Positions 55,142-63,133 of a stretch of 64,000 bases of DNA are shown here, one piece after another (the stretch's first letter is position 1; each line of letters opens with the position of its first letter). Under the pieces are notes generated by a model. The model saw only the letters and a list, made by a program, of their open reading frames with translations. It did not search any database and was not told the origin of the DNA. Source of the DNA: JABDMH01 sp965223165 (GTDB taxonomy: Bacteria > Bacteroidota > Bacteroidia > Chitinophagales > Saprospiraceae); the NCBI GenBank assembly GCA_965223165.1, contig CBDCVQ010000020.1, positions 1,798,001 through 1,862,000 of the forward strand, in the 5' to 3' direction. Made by a program: the position numbers and the translations under genes.

Positions 55142-55993
55142 ATGACAATGAGCATGCGATACACACTTGGAATCTTGCTGGTCTTTCTTTCGCTGGAAGC
55201 GGTGGCTCAGAGCAGTCTGTCCTACGGATTTAAGGCGGGCCTGAGCTCCAATACCCTGCGTGGCCCGATGGATGCCGGAGAGCGCTTTGAGGGCAATGTA
55301 GGATTTCACCTGGGGATCATCTTTAAGTACCCCATCACCGACATTTTTGGCGTCAAGGGAGAGTTCATGTACTCGCAGAAGGGAACAAAATATTTCTACA
55401 ACGGCCCCTCTTCCTTTTACGTCAATCGCGCGACCAATCCCTTTGTCATGCAGGCTACGCGTGACCTCGATGTCAATGTCTCCAATGACTACCTGGATTT
55501 TCCCTTTATGGTCTACGCCAAGCTGGGAAGATTTGAGCTGGACGCAGGTGTCAATATCGGCTTGCTGGCCGGGTCGACGGGAGGAGGTCAGTTGACCATC
55601 ACCGGAACCAACCCATCTACAGAGCCATTTACCTTCAATCTTGATCATCGGTACTATGGGGATGAGGCTCGGCAGGCCATTTCGTCCAATACGATCTCTT
55701 TTGAGTTGGACGGCCAGCAGGTACTGCTGCCTAAGCAGATCGGAGCCTACTATGAGTACGATGTGAAGGACGCCAATCTCTACCGGTTTCTGGACTTTGG
55801 TGTGAATGCAGGCATCGCCGTCTACCTGAATGAAGGGCTCTATTTGGGCTTCCGAGCAAATTTTGGGCTATCTGACGTCACCCAGGCAGATGCGGATGTC
55901 ACGTTCGAGCGCTTTGAGGGCAATGTCCCCGCCCTCCAAAATGACAAGGACAAACAAAGCTCTTACCAATTTTCATTGGGCTTCAGTTTCTGA
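55142..55993 (+). CDS. Outer membrane beta-barrel protein (porin-family, PF13568-like)
   Basis: About 283 residues from ATG 55142 (MTMSMRYTLGILL); ATGs at 55121, 55148 and 55154 are alternatives. A signal peptide ends EAVAQ. The body alternates polar and hydrophobic residues (YGFKAGLSSNTL, FHLGIIFKYPI, FGVKGEFMYSQKG) and ends QFSLGFSF with a C-terminal Phe, the barrel assembly signal. This is the common OMP_b-brl_2 type in Bacteroidota, roughly eight to ten strands. The ligand is unknown. Confidence 0.8.
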   Translation: MTMSMRYTLGILLVFLSLEAVAQSSLSYGFKAGLSSNTLRGPMDAGERFEGNVGFHLGIIFKYPITDIFGVKGEFMYSQKGTKYFYNGPSSFYVNRATNPFVMQATRDLDVNVSNDYLDFPFMVYAKLGRFELDAGVNIGLLAGSTGGGQLTITGTNPSTEPFTFNLDHRYYGDEARQAISSNTISFELDGQQVLLPKQIGAYYEYDVKDANLYRFLDFGVNAGIAVYLNEGLYLGFRANFGLSDVTQADADVTFERFEGNVPALQNDKDKQSSYQFSLGFSF

Positions 55994-56009
55994 TTTTTCA
56001 ACAGCCATC

Positions 56010-58505
56010 CTAAATGGTGGCACTCAGTGTCACCGCTAGATTGCGTCCGGGGGCACTCAGGCCAGAGGAGAAGGGCCGATAGTGCTTGTCCAGGAGATTT
56101 TCCAAGGCCGTTTGGATCTTGAAGACCGGACTGACTTGATAGCTCAGGTAAAGATTGACCGTCGTCCAGGCCAGTGATCCCTCCGGTGTGGCAAACTCCG
56201 GGTTGTCAGCCGAGTTGTTGGAATATTTGCTTAGCGGCTTGGCTCCGTTGAAGCGTACCACGGTCTCTGCTCGCCAAGCCTCCCTCTTGAACGAGACGGT
56301 GATATGTCCGTAGATGGGTGGTATATGTGCCATTGGACTCACCTCCCCATTGTCAGCAGTCGTCTCGCCGGTGGTGTAATTGACGGCGGACTTGAGGCCA
56401 AAATGCTCGGTAATCGCCAGCTCTACTTGGGCCGAGATCCCAAAGAGATCAGCCTCTTCGGCATTGAGATTGGCCACGGGTCGAAACGTTTCTCCTTCGT
56501 AAAAGAATGTGTGCTCGCCATTGGGTAAAACAAAAGGTGCCTGCACGATCGCGTCATCAAGATGCGTGTAGAAGCCGGTGATGCTGATGCTTTGCAGTCC
56601 ACTGTCATTGGCCAGGTCGTAACCTACGGTCAACTCGGCATGGTTGGATCTTTCCGGTTTCAAATCGGGATTAGGCACACTCACTTGCCCCCCTTTGAGC
56701 CGGATCTTGGCCAGGTCGTCGACATTGGGAGATCGGAAGGCGGAGCCTACCTGGGTATGCACATGCCATCCGCTGGGATCTTCATAGGTCAGATTGAGGC
56801 CCCAGGTCACGGCGGTATTGGCATTGCTGATGCCGGCCACATATTCCACCGGCCAATCCACTTGCGCCCGGGCATAGCGCAACTTGGTGGTGATATCACT
56901 GTAGCGGATGCCCGCATTGGTGCTCCACCGCTCATCCCACTGGGTGCGAAGGCTGACATAGCCACCCAGCGTCGACATGGTGGCTCGATCATCCGGATAC
57001 CTTGTGAGCGCATCAAATCGCCTGCGTGATCCATCTCTGCTTTCATGAAAAGCCTCGGAATCTAGGGTGTTGTAGTTCCATTCCAGGCCATAGTTCAACG
57101 TCCATCGTTCGGAGGAGGATATCTGCTTGTCAAAATCGGCGGTGATGGCAAAGATGTCGACCCTCTCTTGCTGATACAGTCGACGATTGGACTGAAAGCG
57201 TCGGTTGATACGGTCCTCACCAATGCTCTGATAGGAGGCGATCAAAAGAGCCCGGTCGTACAAGCTGTTGCTCTGCCGGATGTCACTTTTTGAGGCAATC
57301 AAAAGACGATCCTGCGGCCCGTAGTACCACTCGGCAAATGTGAAGTCCTGGGGCCCCTCGCCCGTCTCAGACAGTTGGTCATACCGCGGAATGTCCGAGC
57401 TCTCGGAGTAGTGGGCGGTCAAAGTCTGCGTGTAGTGGCGAGATGGGGTCCACTTGATCTTGTGCACCATATCCAGCTGATCGTAGGCGGTGCCCACTTG
57501 GAGTGCGGGTTCATCGTTGGGCACCACTTGATCGGTGGGTCCCTCCGTGTCCACGTAGTAGGGCCGGCTGCCAAATCGAGGATACTTGCTGCTAAATTGT
57601 TTGCCTGCCCGCAGGTCGCCGAAGTCGGAGTAACTCACGCTGCCCCAGTAGGCGATTTTCTTTCCTCCCAGATTGAGGTCGACGTGCACGGTCTTTTCAT
57701 CGTTGGCGCTGGCATAGCGGGTAGACAGATGGAGGTCCGTGCGCAGTCCCTGACCAAAGGACAACATGGGATCTTTGGTGCGAAAATGTACCACCCCACC
57801 CAGCGCGTCACTGCCGTACATGAGTGATCCGGGTCCGTAGATGATCTCCAGTTGCTCTAAGGAGGCTCCGTCTACGGTGATCGCATTCTGAAGATGACCG
57901 CTGCGATAGATGAGATTGTTCATCCGCACACCATCGACGACCAGCAAGACCCGACTGGCTTCAAAGCCTCGGATCACGGGGCTGCCACCACCCATCTGGC
58001 TTTTTTGCACAAAGACATCAGCCAGCTTGTCCAGGGCATCAGCGGTCGTCTGGCTCTGTGCAAAGGATAGCTCTTTGGCCTTGATCTGATCGACCTGATA
58101 GGGCATACTCCGCTTGTCCGAATCGGTTCGCCCGATGACCAGCACCTCCTCGAGATCCTCGGACAGCGGAGACATGGTGATCCGCGGCCCTATCTCGTCG
58201 AGATCGCGGCAAGCCAAGGAGATCATGTCATAACCGTAGTAGGTGAAACACAGTGTGTCCCATGACAAAAAATTGGGGATTTCTGCGCGTCCATCTATGT
58301 CAGTGGACGCTTGAAATTTGTAATCTCTACTGTGTATCAGAGCGTTGGGGAGTGGATTGCCCTCCGGATCTACCAGGACGACGAGCATCGTATCGACCCC
58401 TTGGGCCCTGACCCCGACCAGGGTGACCATCCAGATGACCAGGGCCTGGAGAAAGACCTTAGTTATGCTTGGTGGGTAGCTTGATAGTAAAGGTAGTCCC
58501 GACAT
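56010..58505 (-). CDS. TonB-dependent receptor, heme/hemoglobin type
   Basis: 831 residues. A signal peptide (~1-35, ending VGVRAQ) is followed by a carboxypeptidase-like N-extension (~38-115), then the plug with GGGSPVIRGFEASRVLLVVDGVRMNN and RSGHLQNAITVD. That wording is typical of hemoglobin/transferrin-type receptors. The 22-strand barrel follows, ending NLAVTLSATI. It imports a bound ligand, probably heme or another iron source, with TonB energy. The assumed start (58505) lies 47 bp inside the end of the histidine kinase gene; a later start at 58430 would shorten the signal peptide. No heme-handling gene is adjacent. Confidence 0.87.
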   Translation of the reverse strand: MSGLPLLSSYPPSITKVFLQALVIWMVTLVGVRAQGVDTMLVVLVDPEGNPLPNALIHSRDYKFQASTDIDGRAEIPNFLSWDTLCFTYYGYDMISLACRDLDEIGPRITMSPLSEDLEEVLVIGRTDSDKRSMPYQVDQIKAKELSFAQSQTTADALDKLADVFVQKSQMGGGSPVIRGFEASRVLLVVDGVRMNNLIYRSGHLQNAITVDGASLEQLEIIYGPGSLMYGSDALGGVVHFRTKDPMLSFGQGLRTDLHLSTRYASANDEKTVHVDLNLGGKKIAYWGSVSYSDFGDLRAGKQFSSKYPRFGSRPYYVDTEGPTDQVVPNDEPALQVGTAYDQLDMVHKIKWTPSRHYTQTLTAHYSESSDIPRYDQLSETGEGPQDFTFAEWYYGPQDRLLIASKSDIRQSNSLYDRALLIASYQSIGEDRINRRFQSNRRLYQQERVDIFAITADFDKQISSSERWTLNYGLEWNYNTLDSEAFHESRDGSRRRFDALTRYPDDRATMSTLGGYVSLRTQWDERWSTNAGIRYSDITTKLRYARAQVDWPVEYVAGISNANTAVTWGLNLTYEDPSGWHVHTQVGSAFRSPNVDDLAKIRLKGGQVSVPNPDLKPERSNHAELTVGYDLANDSGLQSISITGFYTHLDDAIVQAPFVLPNGEHTFFYEGETFRPVANLNAEEADLFGISAQVELAITEHFGLKSAVNYTTGETTADNGEVSPMAHIPPIYGHITVSFKREAWRAETVVRFNGAKPLSKYSNNSADNPEFATPEGSLAWTTVNLYLSYQVSPVFKIQTALENLLDKHYRPFSSGLSAPGRNLAVTLSATI

Positions 58506-59625
58506 TCTGCTCCGACCGTTTGACGAAAATTTTGCCCTGGTGGTAGTTTTCGATGATGCGTTTGGCCAAAGATAAACCTAATCCCCAACCTCGCTTTTTC
58601 GTGGTAAAGCCAGGCTGGAATACCTTCTTTTGCTGGGCGCTGGGGATGCCCTTTCCGCTGTCGGTGATGTCTATCACCACGGAGCCATCCTCCTCTGCCA
58701 CCTCGGCCTTGATCAATCCTTCTCCACCCATAGCATCTAACGAATTCCTCAACAAGTTTTCGATCACCCAGTTGAACAAATGAGAGTTAATATTTACATA
58801 AAGTGGTGAGCCGTTGCTAGCTGGAAAGTCAAAACTGACCCTCCGAGACGCTCGACGCTGCATGTAGTCCCGGCTGTGTTGCAGCTCATCGTAGATGTTG
58901 AGCTTTTCCAGGTCGGGGGCCGATCCGATCTTGGAAAAACGGTCTGCAATGAGCTCCAGTCGGTCCACATCTTTGTCGAGCTCGTCTAGCACCTCCAGTT
59001 GCTCCTGGTCATCCTCGTTGATCCCTTTCAGATGCTCGATCCAGGCCACAATGGCGCTGATCGGGGTGCCTAGCTGATGCGCAGTCTCCTTGGCCATACC
59101 GACCCAGACTCGGTTTTGCTCCGCCTTACGACTGGCCGACACCATGATATAGCCAAAGCCCATGAAGGCAGCAATCAGCAACAGCATGATCAAGGGAAAC
59201 AAGGCAAGCTTGGTGTATAGGGCAGATCCCTTGTAATAAATGTACTCGACGTAACCGGGTCCTTGAAATACAATGGGCTCGGCACCCCGCCGCTTGAGCT
59301 TGTCCAGCTCGGCCATGATCTCCTCCTCGTTGGTGCTTTCAAAGTTGAAGGCATCCTTAAAGTTGCCCTCCCCATCCAGGGATATCAGGGGGATACTATT
59401 ATTGGAGAGCACGATGTCCCAGGCGAAGGAGACATCCCGGTCCAGGTTATCCGGCTCTTTGCGGATATCTTCGAAGGCCTTGACCAAAGTTTCGACCTTT
59501 TCGCGCTCGGTCTTTCGGAGGTTGGCCGCCAAGAAGGAGGTGTACCACATGACAACCATCATGATGATCACGCCTGCTATGCCCAAATATAACTTCCAGT
59601 GGCTCCGCTGCTGATAAAGGTCCAT
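58459..59625 (-). CDS. Membrane-bound sensor histidine kinase
   Basis: 388 residues from ATG 59625 (MDLYQQRSHWK). Two transmembrane helices (~15-35 and ~160-182) flank a ~120-residue periplasmic sensor. The H-box is KETAHQLGTPISAI, the N-box NLLRNSLDAM, the G1 DSGKGIP and the G2 GWGLGLSLAKRI. The wording GMAKETAHQLGTPISA is typical of Bacteroidota kinases. No response regulator gene lies next to it, so it is an orphan here. It overlaps the TonB receptor gene downstream, which may indicate joint transcription. Confidence 0.9.
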   Translation of the reverse strand: MDLYQQRSHWKLYLGIAGVIIMMVVMWYTSFLAANLRKTEREKVETLVKAFEDIRKEPDNLDRDVSFAWDIVLSNNSIPLISLDGEGNFKDAFNFESTNEEEIMAELDKLKRRGAEPIVFQGPGYVEYIYYKGSALYTKLALFPLIMLLLIAAFMGFGYIMVSASRKAEQNRVWVGMAKETAHQLGTPISAIVAWIEHLKGINEDDQEQLEVLDELDKDVDRLELIADRFSKIGSAPDLEKLNIYDELQHSRDYMQRRASRRVSFDFPASNGSPLYVNINSHLFNWVIENLLRNSLDAMGGEGLIKAEVAEEDGSVVIDITDSGKGIPSAQQKKVFQPGFTTKKRGWGLGLSLAKRIIENYHQGKIFVKRSEQNVGTTFTIKLPTKHN

Positions 59626-59717
59626 GCGGACTTTCGATGCTTTTTTGGTAGAACGAATATAAATCAATCCATGTTATCAGGCGCGGGCGATAGTGCCTGT
59701 AAATCAGAAGGCTGCAG

Positions 59718-59725
59718 TATCTTTG
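59718..59725 (+). promoter_or_regulatory. -7 box TATCTTTG of rlmN
   Basis: A perfect TAnnTTTG box only 4 bp before the ATG at 59730. Transcription would begin at or just around the start codon, suggesting a leaderless mRNA. Confidence 0.45.
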
Positions 59726-59729
59726 CCGC

Positions 59730-60782
59730 ATGATCCAGGAAGTGCAGAAACTAGACATTCGGACATTGGACAAAGGGGGCTTGCGGTCTAGTCTGGCTGC
59801 CTGGGATTTGCCCCGCTATCGCGCCGATCAGGTGTGGCAATGGCTCTGGCAGAAGGGAGCCCGGGATTTTGACAGCATGAGCAATCTGCCCCATGCCCTT
59901 CGCGCCCGATTGCGTGACACCTTCGCCTTGCGACCCATCACCTTGGACAAGGAGCAGCGCAGCCTGGACGGGACCATCAAGGGTCGTTTTCGATTGTATG
60001 ATGGCCATCTGATCGAAAGTGTGCTCATCCCTGTACCGGAGGAGAGGCGCTTTACCGTATGTGTCAGCTCGCAGGTAGGCTGCAGTCTCTCTTGCGCATT
60101 TTGTGCCACGGGCCGGATGCAGCGGATACGCAACCTGGACGCGTCCGAGATCTTTGATCAGGTACACTGGATGAATACCGTATGCCTGGATACATACGGT
60201 ACGCGATTGACCAATATCGTCTACATGGGTATGGGGGAGCCTCTGCTGGCCTACCGCCCTGTGCTACGCAGTATTGGGCTCATCACTGCGGAGGATGGTT
60301 TGCACTTTTCGCCACGGAGGATCACCGTCAGCACGGCCGGCATAGCCAAGATGATACGTAAGCTGGCCGACGATCAAGTGCGTTTTAATCTGGCACTCTC
60401 CCTCCATGCGGCCGATGACACCAAGCGCAATGAGATCATGCCTATCAATGCACAAAACAATCTGCAGGCTTTGGCACAGTCGCTCGCCTACTTTCATAAG
60501 CGCACCGGCAACAAGATCACCTTGGAGTACATTGCCTTCCATGGATTTAATGATCATCCGGTCGATGCCAAGCACCTGGCTGCCTTTTGCAGTCATTTCC
60601 CCGCATTGGTCAACCTCATCCAGTACAATCCGGTCGAAGGGCTCGATTTTACTGGATCGCAGCCTGACCGATTGGATCGCTTTGCCGGCGAGCTGGCGAG
60701 GCTTGGCGTGTCCGTCACCGTGCGCAAGAGTCGGGGCAAAGATATCGATGCGGCCTGCGGCCAATTGGCAAACAAAGATTGA
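59730..60782 (+). CDS. rlmN: 23S rRNA (adenine-2503-C2) / tRNA methyltransferase, radical SAM
   Basis: 350 residues. The 4Fe-4S motif CxxxCxxC is in GCSLSCAFCATG. The RlmN N-terminal domain is LDIRTLDKGG, then RADQVWQWLW. SAM and catalytic regions include VYMGMGEPLL, RRITVSTAG and a C-terminal VRKSRGKDIDAACGQL containing the second methyl-carrying cysteine. It methylates C2 of A2503 in 23S rRNA and A37 in some tRNAs. The first residues are required by the family fold, so the start cannot be moved far downstream. Confidence 0.93.
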   Translation: MIQEVQKLDIRTLDKGGLRSSLAAWDLPRYRADQVWQWLWQKGARDFDSMSNLPHALRARLRDTFALRPITLDKEQRSLDGTIKGRFRLYDGHLIESVLIPVPEERRFTVCVSSQVGCSLSCAFCATGRMQRIRNLDASEIFDQVHWMNTVCLDTYGTRLTNIVYMGMGEPLLAYRPVLRSIGLITAEDGLHFSPRRITVSTAGIAKMIRKLADDQVRFNLALSLHAADDTKRNEIMPINAQNNLQALAQSLAYFHKRTGNKITLEYIAFHGFNDHPVDAKHLAAFCSHFPALVNLIQYNPVEGLDFTGSQPDRLDRFAGELARLGVSVTVRKSRGKDIDAACGQLANKD

Positions 60783-61137
60783 CGGCACTACATTTGCTAG
60801 ACAATAATTCTCCAGAATCTTCTGTCGGCAGGCGACAGAAGAGCTTCGCAGTAGATATGTTGATTGATGCTAATAGGATTTTGTATGCAGACAGGGCGCC
60901 AGACATGACCGAACGATCTCGTAGCGTCGAGCATGACCATGCGAGAAGAGAGAGAACCGCAACAGCGGGCGGGTGGCTGGCCATGGCTTCGGCTAGGGTG
61001 AGGCTTTGCAACGAAGTATGCGGACCAAAGACATTGGAGGTAACCACAAGATTTAGTGCGAAGCTCCTCTGGGGCAATACCCCATGGCATTTGCCGTTGT
61101 TAGTCCAAGATTGTCCACAGGATCGTCCATATACTGA
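60783..61137. other. Intergenic with strong hairpin and dispersed-repeat-like sequence
   Basis: A 10-bp perfect stem-loop occupies 60818-60842: TCTTCTGTCG, a 5-nt loop, CGACAGAAGA. It may terminate rlmN, though it has no T tract. The rest gives open frames on both strands (120 and 190 codons) that read as low-complexity pseudo-proteins rather than a gene. I take it as a decayed dispersed repeat. Confidence 0.5.
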
Positions 61138-61983
61138 ATGAGCAAACAATGGAACATACTCTGGCTGATGGCTGTGTACCTGGCGCTTTCGCTTGAGACA
61201 CGCGCCCAGGAAGGCTTTGAGGTCGGAGGATGGCTGGGAGCTTCGCATTATTTTGGCGATCTCAATACGCAGTACGATGTCACCCATCCCGGGCTGGCCG
61301 GGGGTGCGATCCTGCGATACAATTTCAATAGTCGACTGAGCCTCAAGTTTTCAGCCAACTATGCCTTTCTTCAGGCGGATGATGCCAACTCCGACAATGC
61401 GTTTGAGCGAAGGAGAAACATCAATTTTCGCACCCATCTAGGAGATCTTTCCGGGCAGTTTGAATTTAATTTCTTTCCCTACCTCCACGGCAGCCGTGAT
61501 AATAACTATACCCCGTATCTCTTTGCTGGCTTTACGGTCTTGACCTATGATCCCTATGCGATCTACAATGGTGAGAAGACCCCTCCCCTCCGCGATCTGG
61601 GCACCGAGGGGCAGTTTCAAGGGGAAGAATATGCCTCTTTTCAGCAGGCGATCAACTTTGGTGGCGGGTTGAAATATGACCTCAGTGCCGAGTGGAGTAT
61701 CAACATCGAGCTCAGCATCAAAAAGGTGATGACCGACTACCTGGATGATGTCAGCACTACCTACCCGAATAAGGGCGAGCTGCGAGGCAATCGAGGAGCA
61801 TTGGGCGATATAGCCGTGCTGGCCTCTGACCCCTCGCTACCGGACCCCGATGGCAACCTTTTTGGCATGGAAGGTCGGCAGCGGGGTGATGCCACCAACA
61901 AGGATGCATACAGCCTGTTTTCTGTGGGGCTGCTGTATTACTTTGGCAATATCAAGTGCCCGGACATTTCAAAGACCCCTTAG
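61138..61983 (+). CDS. DUF6089/PorG-like outer membrane protein
   Basis: 281 residues. The signal peptide ends ETRAQ. The mature part begins FEVGGWLGASHYFGDLN, the DUF6089/PorG opening, followed by LAGGAILRYNFNSRLSLKFSANYA and TPYLFAGFTVLTYDP, and later a DDVSTTYP strand. PorG is part of the type IX secretion machinery, and DUF6089 proteins are its relatives, so a link to the surface sorting-domain protein at 82 is possible (inference). It has the length expected for a small barrel of eight to ten strands. Confidence 0.7.
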   Translation: MSKQWNILWLMAVYLALSLETRAQEGFEVGGWLGASHYFGDLNTQYDVTHPGLAGGAILRYNFNSRLSLKFSANYAFLQADDANSDNAFERRRNINFRTHLGDLSGQFEFNFFPYLHGSRDNNYTPYLFAGFTVLTYDPYAIYNGEKTPPLRDLGTEGQFQGEEYASFQQAINFGGGLKYDLSAEWSINIELSIKKVMTDYLDDVSTTYPNKGELRGNRGALGDIAVLASDPSLPDPDGNLFGMEGRQRGDATNKDAYSLFSVGLLYYFGNIKCPDISKTP

Positions 61984-62042
61984 ATTACGTACTCCTGGTT
62001 TGGGCTTTTATGTACATTGGTCCGTGACCAAACGCATCGGAG

Positions 62043-62453
62043 ATGGTGCAACACATTGACATACCACTCAGGCCATTTACGCGGGGCTTTCATCTGATCA
62101 CCGAGGAGGTGATCCGAGCCCTGCCGGAGCTGCCGCCGGAAGGCATCCTGCATCTGTTTATCAAGCATACGTCGGCTGGTCTTTGTCTCAATGAGAATGC
62201 GGATCCGACCGTACTACTGGACTTTGAAAGTATTTTTAATCGCCTGGTGCCCGAGCATCTGCCCTTCCTCAAACACACCATTGAGGGCCCGGATGATATG
62301 CCGGCCCATGTCAAGGCGGCGTTGGTGGGCAGTGCGATCAGCGTGCCCATACGCAGGGGACGTCCGGATCTCGGTACTTGGCAGGGGATCTATCTCTGCG
62401 AATTTCGCAACCGGGGCGGATCTCGCCGCCTGGTGGCGAGTATCTACAGCTAG
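62043..62453 (+). CDS. YjbQ/UPF0047 family protein
   Basis: 136 residues, full length. The signature is FIKHTSAGLCLNENADPTV, then EGPDDMPAHVKAALVGSAISVPI and GTWQGIYLCEFRNRGGSRRLV. Conserved His residues probably bind a metal. The family has thiamine-phosphate-synthase-like activity in vitro in some members; the cellular role is unclear. It follows the DUF6089 gene by ~60 bp and may be co-transcribed. Confidence 0.88.
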   Translation: MVQHIDIPLRPFTRGFHLITEEVIRALPELPPEGILHLFIKHTSAGLCLNENADPTVLLDFESIFNRLVPEHLPFLKHTIEGPDDMPAHVKAALVGSAISVPIRRGRPDLGTWQGIYLCEFRNRGGSRRLVASIYS

Positions 62454-62523
62454 TGGACTGCGAGATAGCTTAGGGGCTATGCGTTTCTGTCTCTTCGATT
62501 TAGTACGAAAATGATATCGTCTG

Positions 62524-62814
62524 CTAGTCCTCGTAGATCACCTCTACCTCGTCACTGGTGGGTCGTGACTGACAGGTAAGTATGTAGCCTTTAGCCACTT
62601 CGTCCTCGTCCAGCCCGTAGTTGGCGTCCATGGAGACAGTGCCCTTGGCCAGCTTGGCCATGCACGTGGTACACACGCCGCTGGTACATGAAAAGGGGGG
62701 ATCGTAGCCTTCGTCGAGCAATGTCTGAAGGATGGTGCGGTTCGTTATCTCCAGTTCGACCGTCTGCCCATCCAAACGGATGGTTGCCTTACAGCTTTTC
62801 GATTCTGCACTCAT
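62524..62814 (-). CDS. 2Fe-2S ferredoxin (plant/PaaE-type)
   Basis: 96 residues. The cluster ligands are C43, C48, C51 and C81 (CTSGVCTTC, then ILTC), exactly the Cx4CxxC...C pattern of chloroplast-type ferredoxins. The acidic surface and the GYILTCQSRPTSD end resemble the C-terminal ferredoxin domain of PaaE-like reductases, here free-standing. It carries electrons to an unknown partner. A perfect TATCTTTG -7 box stands 29 bp upstream. Confidence 0.9.
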   Translation of the reverse strand: MSAESKSCKATIRLDGQTVELEITNRTILQTLLDEGYDPPFSCTSGVCTTCMAKLAKGTVSMDANYGLDEDEVAKGYILTCQSRPTSDEVEVIYED

Positions 62815-63133
62815 AGTTCAAGTATGGTTGCTTTAGAGCGTGCCAAAGATAATATGGAAATCTGAACCCCATGGGTAATGCCTCGTGTCGGGCCAGGGGC
62901 AATCGCATTCTCAGAGCTTCAAGGGTGACGGCGAGCTACGATGGCGTCTGGCGGGGACGCCAAAGGCGGCCTGACCTGGGCAGTGTGGCTAGTTGCGGTT
63001 GGAATAACTCCACAAGAGCAACCTGGCCGTGTCAGGCGTCCTCGCCTGACACATACTAGCAAGGTTATGCCATAATGCAATAGTCCTGCTTGTCGGGCAA
63101 ACTGTGCCTCACCATCCCGTGTACCACCACTCT
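62815..63133. other. Intergenic with two hairpins, no gene
   Basis: A perfect 10-bp stem (GTGTCAGGCG, loop tcct, CGCCTGACAC) lies at 63029-63052. A weaker one (TGGCGTC with GACGCCA) lies at 62942-62962. The first may be a terminator or a REP-like palindrome. The short frames have no family features. Confidence 0.55.
62844..62851 (-). promoter_or_regulatory. -7 box TATCTTTG of the ferredoxin gene
   Basis: Perfect TAnnTTTG match on the minus strand, 29 bp before the ATG at 62814. Confidence 0.5.

Noticed and set aside
60779..61287. 120-codon plus-strand and 190-codon minus-strand frames
   Set aside because: They overlap each other and the neighbouring genes, lack domains, and read like translated dispersed repeats.
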